This document shows positions 14,203-20,695 of a DNA stretch of 25,372 nt, piece after piece. How positions within the stretch are numbered: the stretch's first letter is position 1; each line of letters opens with the position of its first letter. Position numbers and translations under genes: made by a program. Source of the DNA: CAYTEH01 sp964436765 (lineage in GTDB: Bacteria; Patescibacteriota; Gracilibacteria; Peribacterales; Peribacteraceae); assembly GCA_964436765.1 (NCBI GenBank), contig CAYTEH010000020.1, positions 1-25,372 of the forward strand, read 5' to 3'. The notes under the pieces were generated by a model. That model saw only the letters and a program-made list of their open reading frames with translations, was not told where the DNA came from and searched no databases.

Positions 14203-14245
14203 GGGAAGGCGGGGAAACGGGGGGAGTATACCCAAGAACCGGGGA

Positions 14246-14326
14246 ATCGTTTACCAGTTTGCTCGTTTTTCGTTACTCGTTTGAAACATGAAACCTGAAA
14301 CGATAAACAAGTAAACGAGAAACGAA
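14246..14326. repeat. Word-repeat inverted structure (CGTTT / AAACG)
   Basis: The left half is made of CGTTT words (TCGTTTAC, CTCGTTT, TCGTTT) and the right half of AAACG words (AAACGA, GTAAACGA, AAACGAA). Exact pairs include TCGTTTAC (14248-14255) with GTAAACGA (14311-14318) and TCGTTT (14277-14282) with AAACGA (14298-14303). It fills the space between the AI-2E transporter stop and the promoter of the pilin-like gene, so it may end the transporter transcript. Confidence 0.6.
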
Positions 14327-15490
14327 TCAAGCAGCGTGTGCCTTCTTTCTTTGCCATTCTCGTACGTCTTTGAGAAATATATCTGCGATCCCCGCCAGCG
14401 GCACCGAAATCATGATTCCGAGGATGGGGTGGATCACCGTGGGGAAACTGACACCCGCCATCATGGAGAACATGATGGCCACCGCACTCAGCTCGACCGT
14501 TTTCTTCATGATCATCGGAACGAAGACGTTATTCTCCAAAAACTGGATCACGTAGAACGCGCCGGCCACGATAAGGGCCCACACGAAGCCGCCGTGCGCG
14601 AGCGCGATGAGTACCGCGGGCACCGCGCCGATGATGGGGCCGACGTAGGGGATGAACTCGGTGAAGCCGGCGAGGATGGCGAGTGTGAGGGCGTAGGGTA
14701 CCCGCAGCAGCACCAGCGCGACGAAGGTGATGCCTCCGATGCACAGGCACAGGAGCAGCTGACCACGCATCCATTGCCCCAGACGGTGGCGGATCATGCC
14801 GGCACGCTCATCGATGTAGGGCCGCATGCGCGCGGGGAGGAGCCGGCGTACCCACAGGTACGCGCGATGCCGTTCGATCTGCAGAAAGAAGGCAAAGAGC
14901 AGCACCAAAAACGTGTTCCAAATGAACGACACGGCCGTAGTCGCAATCGTGAAGAGGAAATTGAGCGATCCGGCTGCCATCGATGAAAGGTACGCATTGA
15001 GCTGCTCGAACCCACCGCGCCCCTCGAGCGACAGGCTCTGGAGCGTAAAGCGCAGGAGTTGGGTCAGGCGGAAGTTGATGTCGTCCGTGAGGAAGGGGAA
15101 GGCGATGCGTTTTTCGGTGAGCAGGCGTGTGCCCTCCGATTGGCTGAGCGCGATGATGCCCTCGAGCTGTTCCGAGATAATGGGGATGAGGGCGAGCACC
15201 AGGCCGAAGGCGAATGCAATGAAGACGAAATAGAGAATGAGCACCGCGAGGCTCGTGTGGATCTTCCAGCGGCGCATGTACGTCACCGCCGGGTCCATCA
15301 CCGAGGAGAGCAGCAGGCCCAGCAGGAACAGCACGATCACCTTCTGCAAAAAGATGACGCACAGCGCGCCAAGCACGATCGCCAGCAGCGTGAACGAGGC
15401 TTGCAGCGTGCTCTGCATGGGTATCTGCGCCAGCACTTCCCCGGCGGGAACACGGGCCCGGGGGGCCGAGGTTTTCTTTTTTGAAGCCAT
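14327..15490 (-). CDS. AI-2E family transporter (PerM/YdiK-type)
   Basis: This 387-residue protein has about eight membrane helices and the AI-2E family signature: an N-terminal pair (FTLLAIVLGALCVIFLQ, VIVLFLLGLLLSSVMDP), a helix then a long cytoplasmic-side soluble region (about 110-190), and a C-terminal bundle with GFTEFIPYVGPIIGAVPAVL and QFLENNVFVPMIM, the diagnostic segments. Members export small molecules or ions (autoinducer-2 in one case; Na+/H+ exchange in others), so the substrate is open. The N-tip is basic (MASKKKTSAPRAR). ATG 15490 is chosen because TATCCT lies at 15511-15506 with a pyrimidine-rich leader; the upstream start at 15517 precedes it. Confidence 0.9.
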   Translation of the reverse strand: MASKKKTSAPRARVPAGEVLAQIPMQSTLQASFTLLAIVLGALCVIFLQKVIVLFLLGLLLSSVMDPAVTYMRRWKIHTSLAVLILYFVFIAFAFGLVLALIPIISEQLEGIIALSQSEGTRLLTEKRIAFPFLTDDINFRLTQLLRFTLQSLSLEGRGGFEQLNAYLSSMAAGSLNFLFTIATTAVSFIWNTFLVLLFAFFLQIERHRAYLWVRRLLPARMRPYIDERAGMIRHRLGQWMRGQLLLCLCIGGITFVALVLLRVPYALTLAILAGFTEFIPYVGPIIGAVPAVLIALAHGGFVWALIVAGAFYVIQFLENNVFVPMIMKKTVELSAVAIMFSMMAGVSFPTVIHPILGIMISVPLAGIADIFLKDVREWQRKKAHAA

Positions 15491-15555
15491 GAGGAAACGG
15501 AAGGAAGGATAGCACAAGCGACCCCGGCATCAGACAGGAAGGCTATCGCGATGCA

Positions 15556-15608
15556 TTGTCGGATGGTCAGATGGTCAATCGGCCATCCCGCCATCGGACC
15601 ACCTGGCC
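15556..15608. repeat. Word-repeat inverted structure (GATGG / CCATC)
   Basis: GATGGTC occurs at 15562-15568 and 15570-15576, followed by GGCCATC (15581-15587) and CCATCGGACCA. The core GATGGTC-AATC-GGCCATC folds with one G-U pair and a 4-base loop. It lies just past the nitroreductase stop (15612), so it may act as its terminator although no T-run follows. It is built like 14246-14326 but from a different word. Confidence 0.5.
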
Positions 15609-15611
15609 ATG

Positions 15612-16148
15612 TCATTCATAGAACTTGTACATGTCTTTCAGCGGCTTCCTCTCGTGCCCCGCGCCTGGCAGCTCCTCGCCTTTTTTATAATGCCCGATCA
15701 TCATGCCGTCGATCACAACCTGGTGTCTTGGCAGCTGCAATATTTCGTGCGCCGGGCCCCGATGCAGCGAGACCCAGCAGCTTCCAAGGCCCATTGCGGT
15801 TGCCCCGAGCATGACGTTTGTCATGGCCACGATGCACGAGTAATCCAGCTCGCGCGGGTTCCAGAGCACCTCGCCCGTCGCGGGCTTGGCTCCGATGTCG
15901 GCGGTGACGACGATAAAAACATCCGATCCTTCCACAAAATTTCCATAGCAACTTGTTTCCATCAATTTCCGGCGCAGCTCTTTATTGACGATCACGTGGA
16001 ACATCCACGGCTGCGCGTTGCCCACGCTCGGTGCCATCCTGGCCAATTCCAGGAGCGCCAGGATGTCGGCCTGCCGTACGGGTGAGTCGTCGAAATACCG
16101 GACGCTGCGGCGGGTCTCGCACAATTGTTTGAAATCCTGGTAATTCAT
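15612..16148 (-). CDS. Nitroreductase family protein
   Basis: The 178-residue flavoprotein begins MNYQDFKQLCETRRSVRYFD, the RRS.R.F FMN-phosphate motif, followed by LLELARMAPSVGNAQPWMFH, the S..N.QPW.F substrate/FMN segment. The C-terminal half has MLGATAMGLGSCWV, the usual A...GLGSCW flavin-stacking region, then VVIDGMMIGHYKKGEE. The family reduces nitro compounds, quinones or other electron acceptors with NAD(P)H; the substrate here is unknown. ATG 16148 is preferred to the start at 16190 because that would cross the shared promoter at 16170-16177. The leader is short and pyrimidine-rich. It is divergent from bcp, fitting a redox-stress pair. Confidence 0.9.
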   Translation of the reverse strand: MNYQDFKQLCETRRSVRYFDDSPVRQADILALLELARMAPSVGNAQPWMFHVIVNKELRRKLMETSCYGNFVEGSDVFIVVTADIGAKPATGEVLWNPRELDYSCIVAMTNVMLGATAMGLGSCWVSLHRGPAHEILQLPRHQVVIDGMMIGHYKKGEELPGAGHERKPLKDMYKFYE

Positions 16149-16169
16149 GGGAGGAGGGGAATGGAGTCC

Positions 16170-16177
16170 AGTATACT
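16170..16177. promoter_or_regulatory. Symmetrical -10 shared by bcp and nitroreductase
   Basis: AGTATACT is its own reverse complement, so TATACT is read on both strands (16172-16177 plus; 16175-16170 minus). The plus-strand box ends six bases before the bcp ATG; the minus-strand box gives the nitroreductase a leader of about 15 bases. Only one polymerase can use the site at a time. Confidence 0.6.
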
Positions 16178-16183
16178 CCTCCC

Positions 16184-16651
16184 ATGCCACTTCTCGCCGC
16201 AGGAACCGCAGCGCCGCACTTTTCGCTTCCCGATCAGGACGGCATCACGCGTGAGCTCACGCAGTACCGGGGCAAATGGGTCCTCGTCTACTTCTACCCG
16301 AAAGACGATACGCCGGGGTGCACCGCCGAGGCATGCGCGGTCCGGGACCGTTTCGCCGATTTTCATGCAAAGAACTGCGTGGTGCTGGGGGTGAGCGCCG
16401 ATACCGCCGCGAGTCACGGAAAATTTGCCAAGAAATACGAGCTCCCGTTCCCGCTGCTCGCCGATACCTCGCGCGACGCCATCGAACAGTACGGTGCGAC
16501 CAAGCCGAAGAAAACACCGGCGTCTTCGGGTATTGCGCGGGTGTCGTACCTCATCGATCCCGAGGGCATCATCGCGAAGGTATACCCGGCGGTGAAGCCC
16601 GAGGAGCACGCCGACGAGATCCTCAAAGACCTGGATCAGGCGTCGCTCTGA
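16184..16651 (+). CDS. bcp: Peroxiredoxin of the Bcp/PrxQ family
   Basis: The 155-residue thiol peroxidase reduces H2O2 and organic hydroperoxides with thioredoxin-type reductants. It has the peroxiredoxin core FYPKDDTPGCTAEACAVRD, with peroxidatic Cys46 and the resolving Cys51 five residues on, the atypical 2-Cys arrangement of Bcp/PrxQ. Upstream GKWVLVYFYP and downstream FPLLADTSRDAIEQYGA and VSYLIDPEGII match the family. Length is normal. ATG 16184 lies six bases after TATACT, so the mRNA is predicted to begin at or next to the start codon. It shares this promoter box with the divergent nitroreductase. Confidence 0.96.
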   Translation: MPLLAAGTAAPHFSLPDQDGITRELTQYRGKWVLVYFYPKDDTPGCTAEACAVRDRFADFHAKNCVVLGVSADTAASHGKFAKKYELPFPLLADTSRDAIEQYGATKPKKTPASSGIARVSYLIDPEGIIAKVYPAVKPEEHADEILKDLDQASL

Positions 16652-16658
16652 CCCGGGT

Positions 16659-16874
16659 TCATCGCATCCAGTCCTTCGGATCGAGGCCGGAATCCCGCAT
16701 GCATTTGCTGAAGGCTTTGTGCGATTCCAGCGTGTATTTCTGGAGTGCGTGGCATTTCCTCCAGAGGGACGTGCGGTACGCGGATACGCCGAGCACGCCT
16801 GCGATCAGGAGTGCGGCGACGGTGAGAAGAGCCGCCGTCGGTATGAGCCATGGGTGGGCCAGGCGGGCATGCAT
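16659..16874 (-). CDS. Small single-helix membrane protein
   Basis: The 71-residue protein has one hydrophobic helix (about residues 9-31, WLIPTAALLTVAALLIAGVL) and a short basic tail with two cysteines (WRKCHALQKYTLE, AFSKCMRDSGLDPKDW). The cysteines could bind metal or form a disulfide. No family is recognised. Support as a gene: TAGCAT lies six bases upstream of ATG 16874, the same spacing seen for many genes here, and the frame ends only seven bases from the convergent bcp stop, filling the gap between bcp and the methyltransferase. Confidence 0.6.
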   Translation of the reverse strand: MHARLAHPWLIPTAALLTVAALLIAGVLGVSAYRTSLWRKCHALQKYTLESHKAFSKCMRDSGLDPKDWMR

Positions 16875-16929
16875 GCTGGCATGCTAACAGGAATCCCATC
16901 GGCCGGCAGTATCTTGTATACTCTGGCAA

Positions 16930-17829
16930 ATGATCGAATTTCACCGCCTCCTTCTCGGCGACAAGCCACGTAACGACGCTTTTGAACAGGCGCTCCGTCA
17001 GGCGATTGTGCCGGGGAAATCCATCGTCGCCGACATCGGGTCGGGCACGGGGTATTTGTCGTTCCTCGCGTCCAAGATGGGTGCCAAGGAATGCCATCTG
17101 TATGAGGTCGATGCGGGGATGCTCGCCCTCAGCAAGGAGCTCGCGAAAAAGAACGGCATCAAGAACCTGCACTTCCACCATGCGCACTCGGCCGGTGTCC
17201 GGAAGCCCGTGCTTGCGGATGTGATTGTGTCCGAGACGCTCGGGAACTATGCGCTGGAGGAAAATATCCTGGAGACGCTAGCGGATGCACGCCGGTTCAT
17301 GAAGCAGGGGACGGTGATGATTCCGCAGGCCCTCCGGCAGTATGCCGCGCCGGTGACATCCGACCGTCTTTACAGGGAATTGAACGTCTGGGACAGCCTC
17401 GGGTTTGATTTCAGTCAGGCCAAAGATGCCTGCTTCCACAATATTTACGTGCGCACGGTGAAACCTGACGAGCTGGCTGACGCGCGCGAACTGGAACGTA
17501 TCGATTTCCTCACCGGGGCCGACAGCGTCCGCGATCTCGACGCCGACTGGATGGCGGCGGCCAACCGCACCGTCTACGGCTTCGCGCTCTGGTGGGAATG
17601 CGACCTGCTGCCGGGCCTCACGATCAGCACGAGTCCCCGGTCACCGGCCACCCACTGGGAGCAGATCTACCTGCCCGTGCGCGATCCCATTCCGGTCGAG
17701 AAGGGCGAAACGCTCAGGCTGCACCTCCGGTCCGACACGCGTTACGAAGTCAAAGTCCATCTGCAATGGGATGCGGCGGTGGGGTCGAAGACGTATTGGA
17801 AGGGGGATATGGCGAAGGGGCAGTTGTGA
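16930..17829 (+). CDS. Protein arginine methyltransferase-like SAM methyltransferase
   Basis: The 299-residue protein has a SAM site DIGSGTGYLSFLA (residues 35-47) and the features that set PRMTs apart: an N-terminal LLGDKPRNDAFEQAL (compare M..D..R...Y..A), a double-E loop SETLGNYALEE with Glu102 and Glu111 nine residues apart, and a THW loop THWEQ (241-245) in the C-terminal beta-barrel half. In PRMTs the two glutamates hold the substrate arginine guanidinium and the THW loop shapes the pocket. Proteins of this type are rare in bacteria and the substrate is unknown; methylation of a small molecule or other protein side chain is possible. ATG 16930 follows TATACT (16917-16922) by seven bases. 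Confidence 0.75.
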   Translation: MIEFHRLLLGDKPRNDAFEQALRQAIVPGKSIVADIGSGTGYLSFLASKMGAKECHLYEVDAGMLALSKELAKKNGIKNLHFHHAHSAGVRKPVLADVIVSETLGNYALEENILETLADARRFMKQGTVMIPQALRQYAAPVTSDRLYRELNVWDSLGFDFSQAKDACFHNIYVRTVKPDELADARELERIDFLTGADSVRDLDADWMAAANRTVYGFALWWECDLLPGLTISTSPRSPATHWEQIYLPVRDPIPVEKGETLRLHLRSDTRYEVKVHLQWDAAVGSKTYWKGDMAKGQL

Positions 17830-17840
17830 TTCCTCCACCC

Positions 17841-17942
17841 GCCCTTCGGGCACCCTCCTCCGGGGGAGGAGGGGAACAGTTGTGCAGTGTCTCTCGCATC
17901 GGTTTTTCTCACGTGTCGTCCCCCCTCTCCCGCTGAGAGGGG
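17841..17942. repeat. GC-rich hairpin cluster between genes
   Basis: Three hairpins lie in a row: GCCC-TTC-GGGC (17841-17851), a perfect 9-bp stem CCCTCCTCC/GGAGGAGGG with loop GGG (17853-17873), and CCCCTCTC/GAGAGGGG with a 5-base loop (17922-17942). TTTTT occurs between the second and third. The cluster looks REP-like and probably ends the methyltransferase transcript; the last hairpin abuts the promoter of the DUF1003 gene. Confidence 0.6.
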
Positions 17943-17978
17943 TAGGGGGAGAGGAGGAGGGGTGCTATGATCAACCCC

Positions 17979-18530
17979 ATGACCCCCCGCAAGAAGGACG
18001 GTCCCAGCCCGCATCTGTCCGCCGTCATCGAGCGCAACATCGACACGCTCCTGGAAGTCCGGCGCCAGATCGAACGGCGCAAGAGCAGGCGCGACAGGGC
18101 CGCCGACGTCGTCACCACGTTTTCGGGCAGCATGCTGTTTTTGTACGTGCACATCGCGTGGTTCCTCACGTGGATTGCGGTCAATCTCGGGTGGCTCGGC
18201 ATCCCGCCCTTCGACCCGTTTCCCTTCGGCCTGCTCACGATGATCGTGTCGCTGGAGGCCATCTTCCTCTCGACCTTCGTCCTCATCAGCCAGAACCGCA
18301 TGGCCGCCGTGGACGAGGACCGTGCCGACCTGGACCTGCAGATCGACCTGCTGGCGGAGTACGAGATCACCAAAACCCTCAGGCTCACGAACGCCATTGC
18401 AGACCATCTGGGGCTCAAAGAAGGCCAGGACCCCGAACTGGACGACCTGGAGCACATCGTTGCACCCGAGCTCGTTCTGCAGGAGATGGAGCGGAAGAAG
18501 AAGTCGTTGCACATGAACGGGAGCCGCTGA
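17979..18530 (+). CDS. DUF1003 membrane protein
   Basis: The 183-residue protein has two membrane helices (about residues 45-68 and 82-104) inside the DUF1003 core: ADVVTTFSGSMLFLYVHIAW, FDPFPFGLLTMIVSLEAIFL, then STFVLISQNRMAAVDEDRAD and LDLQIDLLAEYEITK, the standard S.FVL.SQNR....DR...DL..N..AE. pattern. Both ends are cytoplasmic and charged. Its function is unknown; family members occur widely in bacteria. The longer start at 17967 is rejected: it is inside the -10-like TATGAT (17966-17971), while ATG 17979 lies seven bases after it. It is 18 bases upstream of the PH-domain gene, which has its own -10-like box. Confidence 0.9.
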   Translation: MTPRKKDGPSPHLSAVIERNIDTLLEVRRQIERRKSRRDRAADVVTTFSGSMLFLYVHIAWFLTWIAVNLGWLGIPPFDPFPFGLLTMIVSLEAIFLSTFVLISQNRMAAVDEDRADLDLQIDLLAEYEITKTLRLTNAIADHLGLKEGQDPELDDLEHIVAPELVLQEMERKKKSLHMNGSR

Positions 18531-18548
18531 AAGGAGTATCATGCAGCC

Positions 18549-19157
18549 ATGAAGATCTTCGCCCTCCAGACCGACGAGGAGAAGCTGATTAAAAGCTTCC
18601 TCTCGTCCGATGAAACCGTGGTGCTCCGCGTGAAGTTCAGTGCGTTCATGTTCGTGCTCAGGAGCATCAAGGCGTTCTTCTTCACACTGTGCATCGTCGC
18701 GCTCGGGGTCGCGTTCGAGCTGGGCGGCCTGCCCGGCTTCTTCCACATCCCGGTACTCATCTTTTTCTGGTTCTTCTTCGTGTTCGTGAAATGGCTGATG
18801 TCGTTTCTCGACTGGAAGTTCGACCTGCTGCTCCTGACCACCGAGGAGATCGTAGTGGTGGACCAGGGGTCGCTGTTCCGCGTGAGCATCCGGCAGATGA
18901 ACCTGGATAACATCGCGAGTGTCGCCAGCAAATCGCAGTTCATGAACCTCTTCCCGTTCGGGACGCTGGTGTTCGACCTCAAAGAGGGGACCGGCCGGGC
19001 CGTCACACTCCACTACATCCCGCATGCCGACAGAGTGGCATCGATCATCAGCAACTCGATCGTCACGTTCCAGCGCCGCCGCGCCGCGGTCGCGCACGCC
19101 ATGGCGCAGGGGGCCACTCCGCAGCAGGCCCAGGAGCAGGCGAAGAAGGTTCAATAA
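18549..19157 (+). CDS. Bacterial PH-domain (bPH2-like) membrane protein
   Basis: The 202-residue protein has an N-terminal soluble start, two adjacent membrane helices (about residues 37-60 and 66-88, very Phe-rich), and then a beta-rich bacterial pleckstrin-homology domain: DLLLLTTEEIVVVDQGSLFR, VSIRQMNLDNIASV, GTLVFDLKE, VTLHYIPHADRVASII. The TTE.I.V....LFR......L..I..V pattern is the bPH2 signature. The tail (AHAMAQGATPQQAQEQAKK) is a polar helix. Function is unknown; membrane scaffolding is inferred. TATCAT at 18537-18542 ends six bases before ATG 18549, implying a leaderless message. The stop is directly followed by the repeat at 19158. Confidence 0.82.
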   Translation: MKIFALQTDEEKLIKSFLSSDETVVLRVKFSAFMFVLRSIKAFFFTLCIVALGVAFELGGLPGFFHIPVLIFFWFFFVFVKWLMSFLDWKFDLLLLTTEEIVVVDQGSLFRVSIRQMNLDNIASVASKSQFMNLFPFGTLVFDLKEGTGRAVTLHYIPHADRVASIISNSIVTFQRRRAAVAHAMAQGATPQQAQEQAKKVQ

Positions 19158-19247
19158 TGTCACCCTGAGTAGCTCCGCTGGTCGTCCTTCGATACGCCCG
19201 GACTTCGGTCCGGGCTACTCAGGATGACAGGCGGAGCGTATCGAAGG
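19158..19247. repeat. Interleaved inverted repeat filling a convergent gap
   Basis: TGTCACCCTGAGTAGC (19158-19173) is repeated inverted at 19214-19229 with 15 of 16 matches. CCTTCGATACGC (19186-19197) pairs perfectly with GCGTATCGAAGG (19236-19247). CCCGGAC-TTCG-GTCCGGG (19197-19214) is a 7-bp stem with a UUCG tetraloop. CTCCGC and GCGGAG form a fourth pair. It starts one base after the PH-protein stop and ends one base before the proS stop, so it likely terminates both transcripts. It shares words with the repeat at 297-364. Confidence 0.8.
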
Positions 19248-19248
19248 G

Positions 19249-20676
19249 TCAGTACGCTTTCGCGTACAGGGCCATTGTCACGGCGGGCTTGCCCGAGAAC
19301 ACGTCCATTTTCCCTTGTACGTCCGTCTCACCCTCGGGGATCAGGCGGATGGTCGCCTTGGTCTTGTCCTTGATCCTGTCGGCGGTGTCCTTGGTGCCGT
19401 CCCATGGCGCCCAGGCCATGCCGCCCTGTTCCATTTTCGCTTCCAGGTCCTGCATCGAATCCACCGTGAAGGTGTGGTCCTCCAGGTACTTCTTCGCCTG
19501 CGTGTAGAGCGTGTTCTGGATCTCATCCAGCATCGCCTGCATCGAGGCCGCCGTCACATCCGCGATCGGCATCGGCTTCTTCTCGCCCGTCACGCGGTTG
19601 GCGAGCATCACCTGCTTTTTTTCCAGGTCTTTCGGTCCCAGTTCCATACGCAGCGGCACGCCCTTCACTTCCCATTCGTTGAACTTGAAGCCGGGCGATT
19701 TGTTGTCGCGGTCGTCGATCTTCACGCGGATGCCTTTGAGGGTCTTTTTCAGGCTGTCGCACGCCTCCAGGACCGCCTTCTTCTCGTCATCGGTCTTGTA
19801 GATGGGCACGATCACGATTTGCGTCGGCGCGACCATCGGGGGCAAACGCAGGCCCTTCTCGTCCCCGTGTACCACGATCATGGTGCCGATGATGCGCGTG
19901 GAAAGGCCCCAGCTCGTGGTCCACGGCGATTCCTGCTTGCCGTCGGTGTTCAGGTATTTGATGCCGTATGCCGCCGAGAATTCGTTCCCCAGGTTGTGGG
20001 AGGTGCCCGCCTGAATCGCCTTGCCGTCGCGCGCGAGCGCTTCCGTTGAGAGCGTGTAGAGCGCGCCCGCGAACTTCTCGTGCTCGGGCTTGCGGCCGCG
20101 GAGCACCGGCAACGCGAGGATCTCTTTGTCGAAATCCGCGTACATCCTGAGCGCGGCCTCCACCATCTCGTCGGCTTCCTTCTTCGTGGCGTGCGCGGTA
20201 TGGCCTTCCTGCCACAGGAATTCGAGCGTGCGGAGGAACGGGCGTGTCCGCATTTCCCAACGCACCACGTTGCACCACTGGTTCACTTTGAGGGGCAAAT
20301 CGCGGTGGCTCTGGATCCACTTGGCGAAGGTCGTGTAGATGATGGTTTCGCTGGTCGGTCGGACGTACAGTTTTTCCGCCAGTTCCTTCCCGCCGCCATG
20401 CGTGACCACCGCGCACTCTGGTGCAAACCCCTCGATATGGTCTTTCTCCTTGTTCATCACCGATTCGGGGATGAAGAGCGGAAAGTAGCAGTTCTGCACG
20501 TCGAGTTCCTTGATCCTGCGGTCGAGGTCGGCCTGGATGGCCTCCCAGATGGCATACCCGTAAGGCTTGAAGATGATGCAGCCTTTCACGTCGGCGTGTT
20601 CGGCCAGGTCGGCCTGGGCGATCACGTCCAGGTACCACTGGGGAAAATCTTTGCTTTGGTCGGCGAGGCGGGGCAT
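19249..20676 (-). CDS. proS: Prolyl-tRNA synthetase, archaeal/eukaryal-like (ProS type 3)
   Basis: The 475-residue class II synthetase attaches proline to tRNA-Pro. It has GCIIFKPYGYAIWEAIQADL (motif 1 region), YVRPTSETIIYTTFAKWIQS and VVRWEMRTRPFLRTLEFLWQ (motif 2 with the R.E..TRPFLR.REFLWQE signature), EFSAAYGIKYLNTDG and WTTSWGLSTRIIGTMIVVHGD (motif 3 with the terminal R), an anticodon-binding domain, and the extra zinc-binding-like C-terminal domain ending AYAKAY-type (ALYAKAY). It lacks the long editing insertion of bacterial-type ProRS. Start ATG 20676 lies six bases after TATACT (20688-20683); the frame upstream to 20703 would cross that box, so a leaderless mRNA is predicted. Confidence 0.95.
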   Translation of the reverse strand: MPRLADQSKDFPQWYLDVIAQADLAEHADVKGCIIFKPYGYAIWEAIQADLDRRIKELDVQNCYFPLFIPESVMNKEKDHIEGFAPECAVVTHGGGKELAEKLYVRPTSETIIYTTFAKWIQSHRDLPLKVNQWCNVVRWEMRTRPFLRTLEFLWQEGHTAHATKKEADEMVEAALRMYADFDKEILALPVLRGRKPEHEKFAGALYTLSTEALARDGKAIQAGTSHNLGNEFSAAYGIKYLNTDGKQESPWTTSWGLSTRIIGTMIVVHGDEKGLRLPPMVAPTQIVIVPIYKTDDEKKAVLEACDSLKKTLKGIRVKIDDRDNKSPGFKFNEWEVKGVPLRMELGPKDLEKKQVMLANRVTGEKKPMPIADVTAASMQAMLDEIQNTLYTQAKKYLEDHTFTVDSMQDLEAKMEQGGMAWAPWDGTKDTADRIKDKTKATIRLIPEGETDVQGKMDVFSGKPAVTMALYAKAY

Positions 20677-20682
20677 GGGTGA

Positions 20683-20690
20683 AGTATAGT
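20683..20690. promoter_or_regulatory. Overlapping -10 boxes of divergent proS and membrane protein
   Basis: AGTATAGT gives TATACT on the minus strand (20688-20683, six bases before the proS ATG) and TATAGT on the plus strand (20685-20690, five bases before TTG 20696). The two start codons are only 19 bases apart, so both mRNAs should be leaderless and compete for one polymerase site. Confidence 0.6.
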
Positions 20691-20695
20691 ACAAT

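Noticed and set aside
14246..14326. CRISPR array
   Set aside because: The repeated words are only 5-8 bases, lack regular spacers and switch to the reverse complement half way.
17742..19163. 473-codon minus-strand frame across DUF1003 and PH-domain genes
   Set aside because: The plus strand holds two recognised families with promoters; the antisense product is a string of charged residues.
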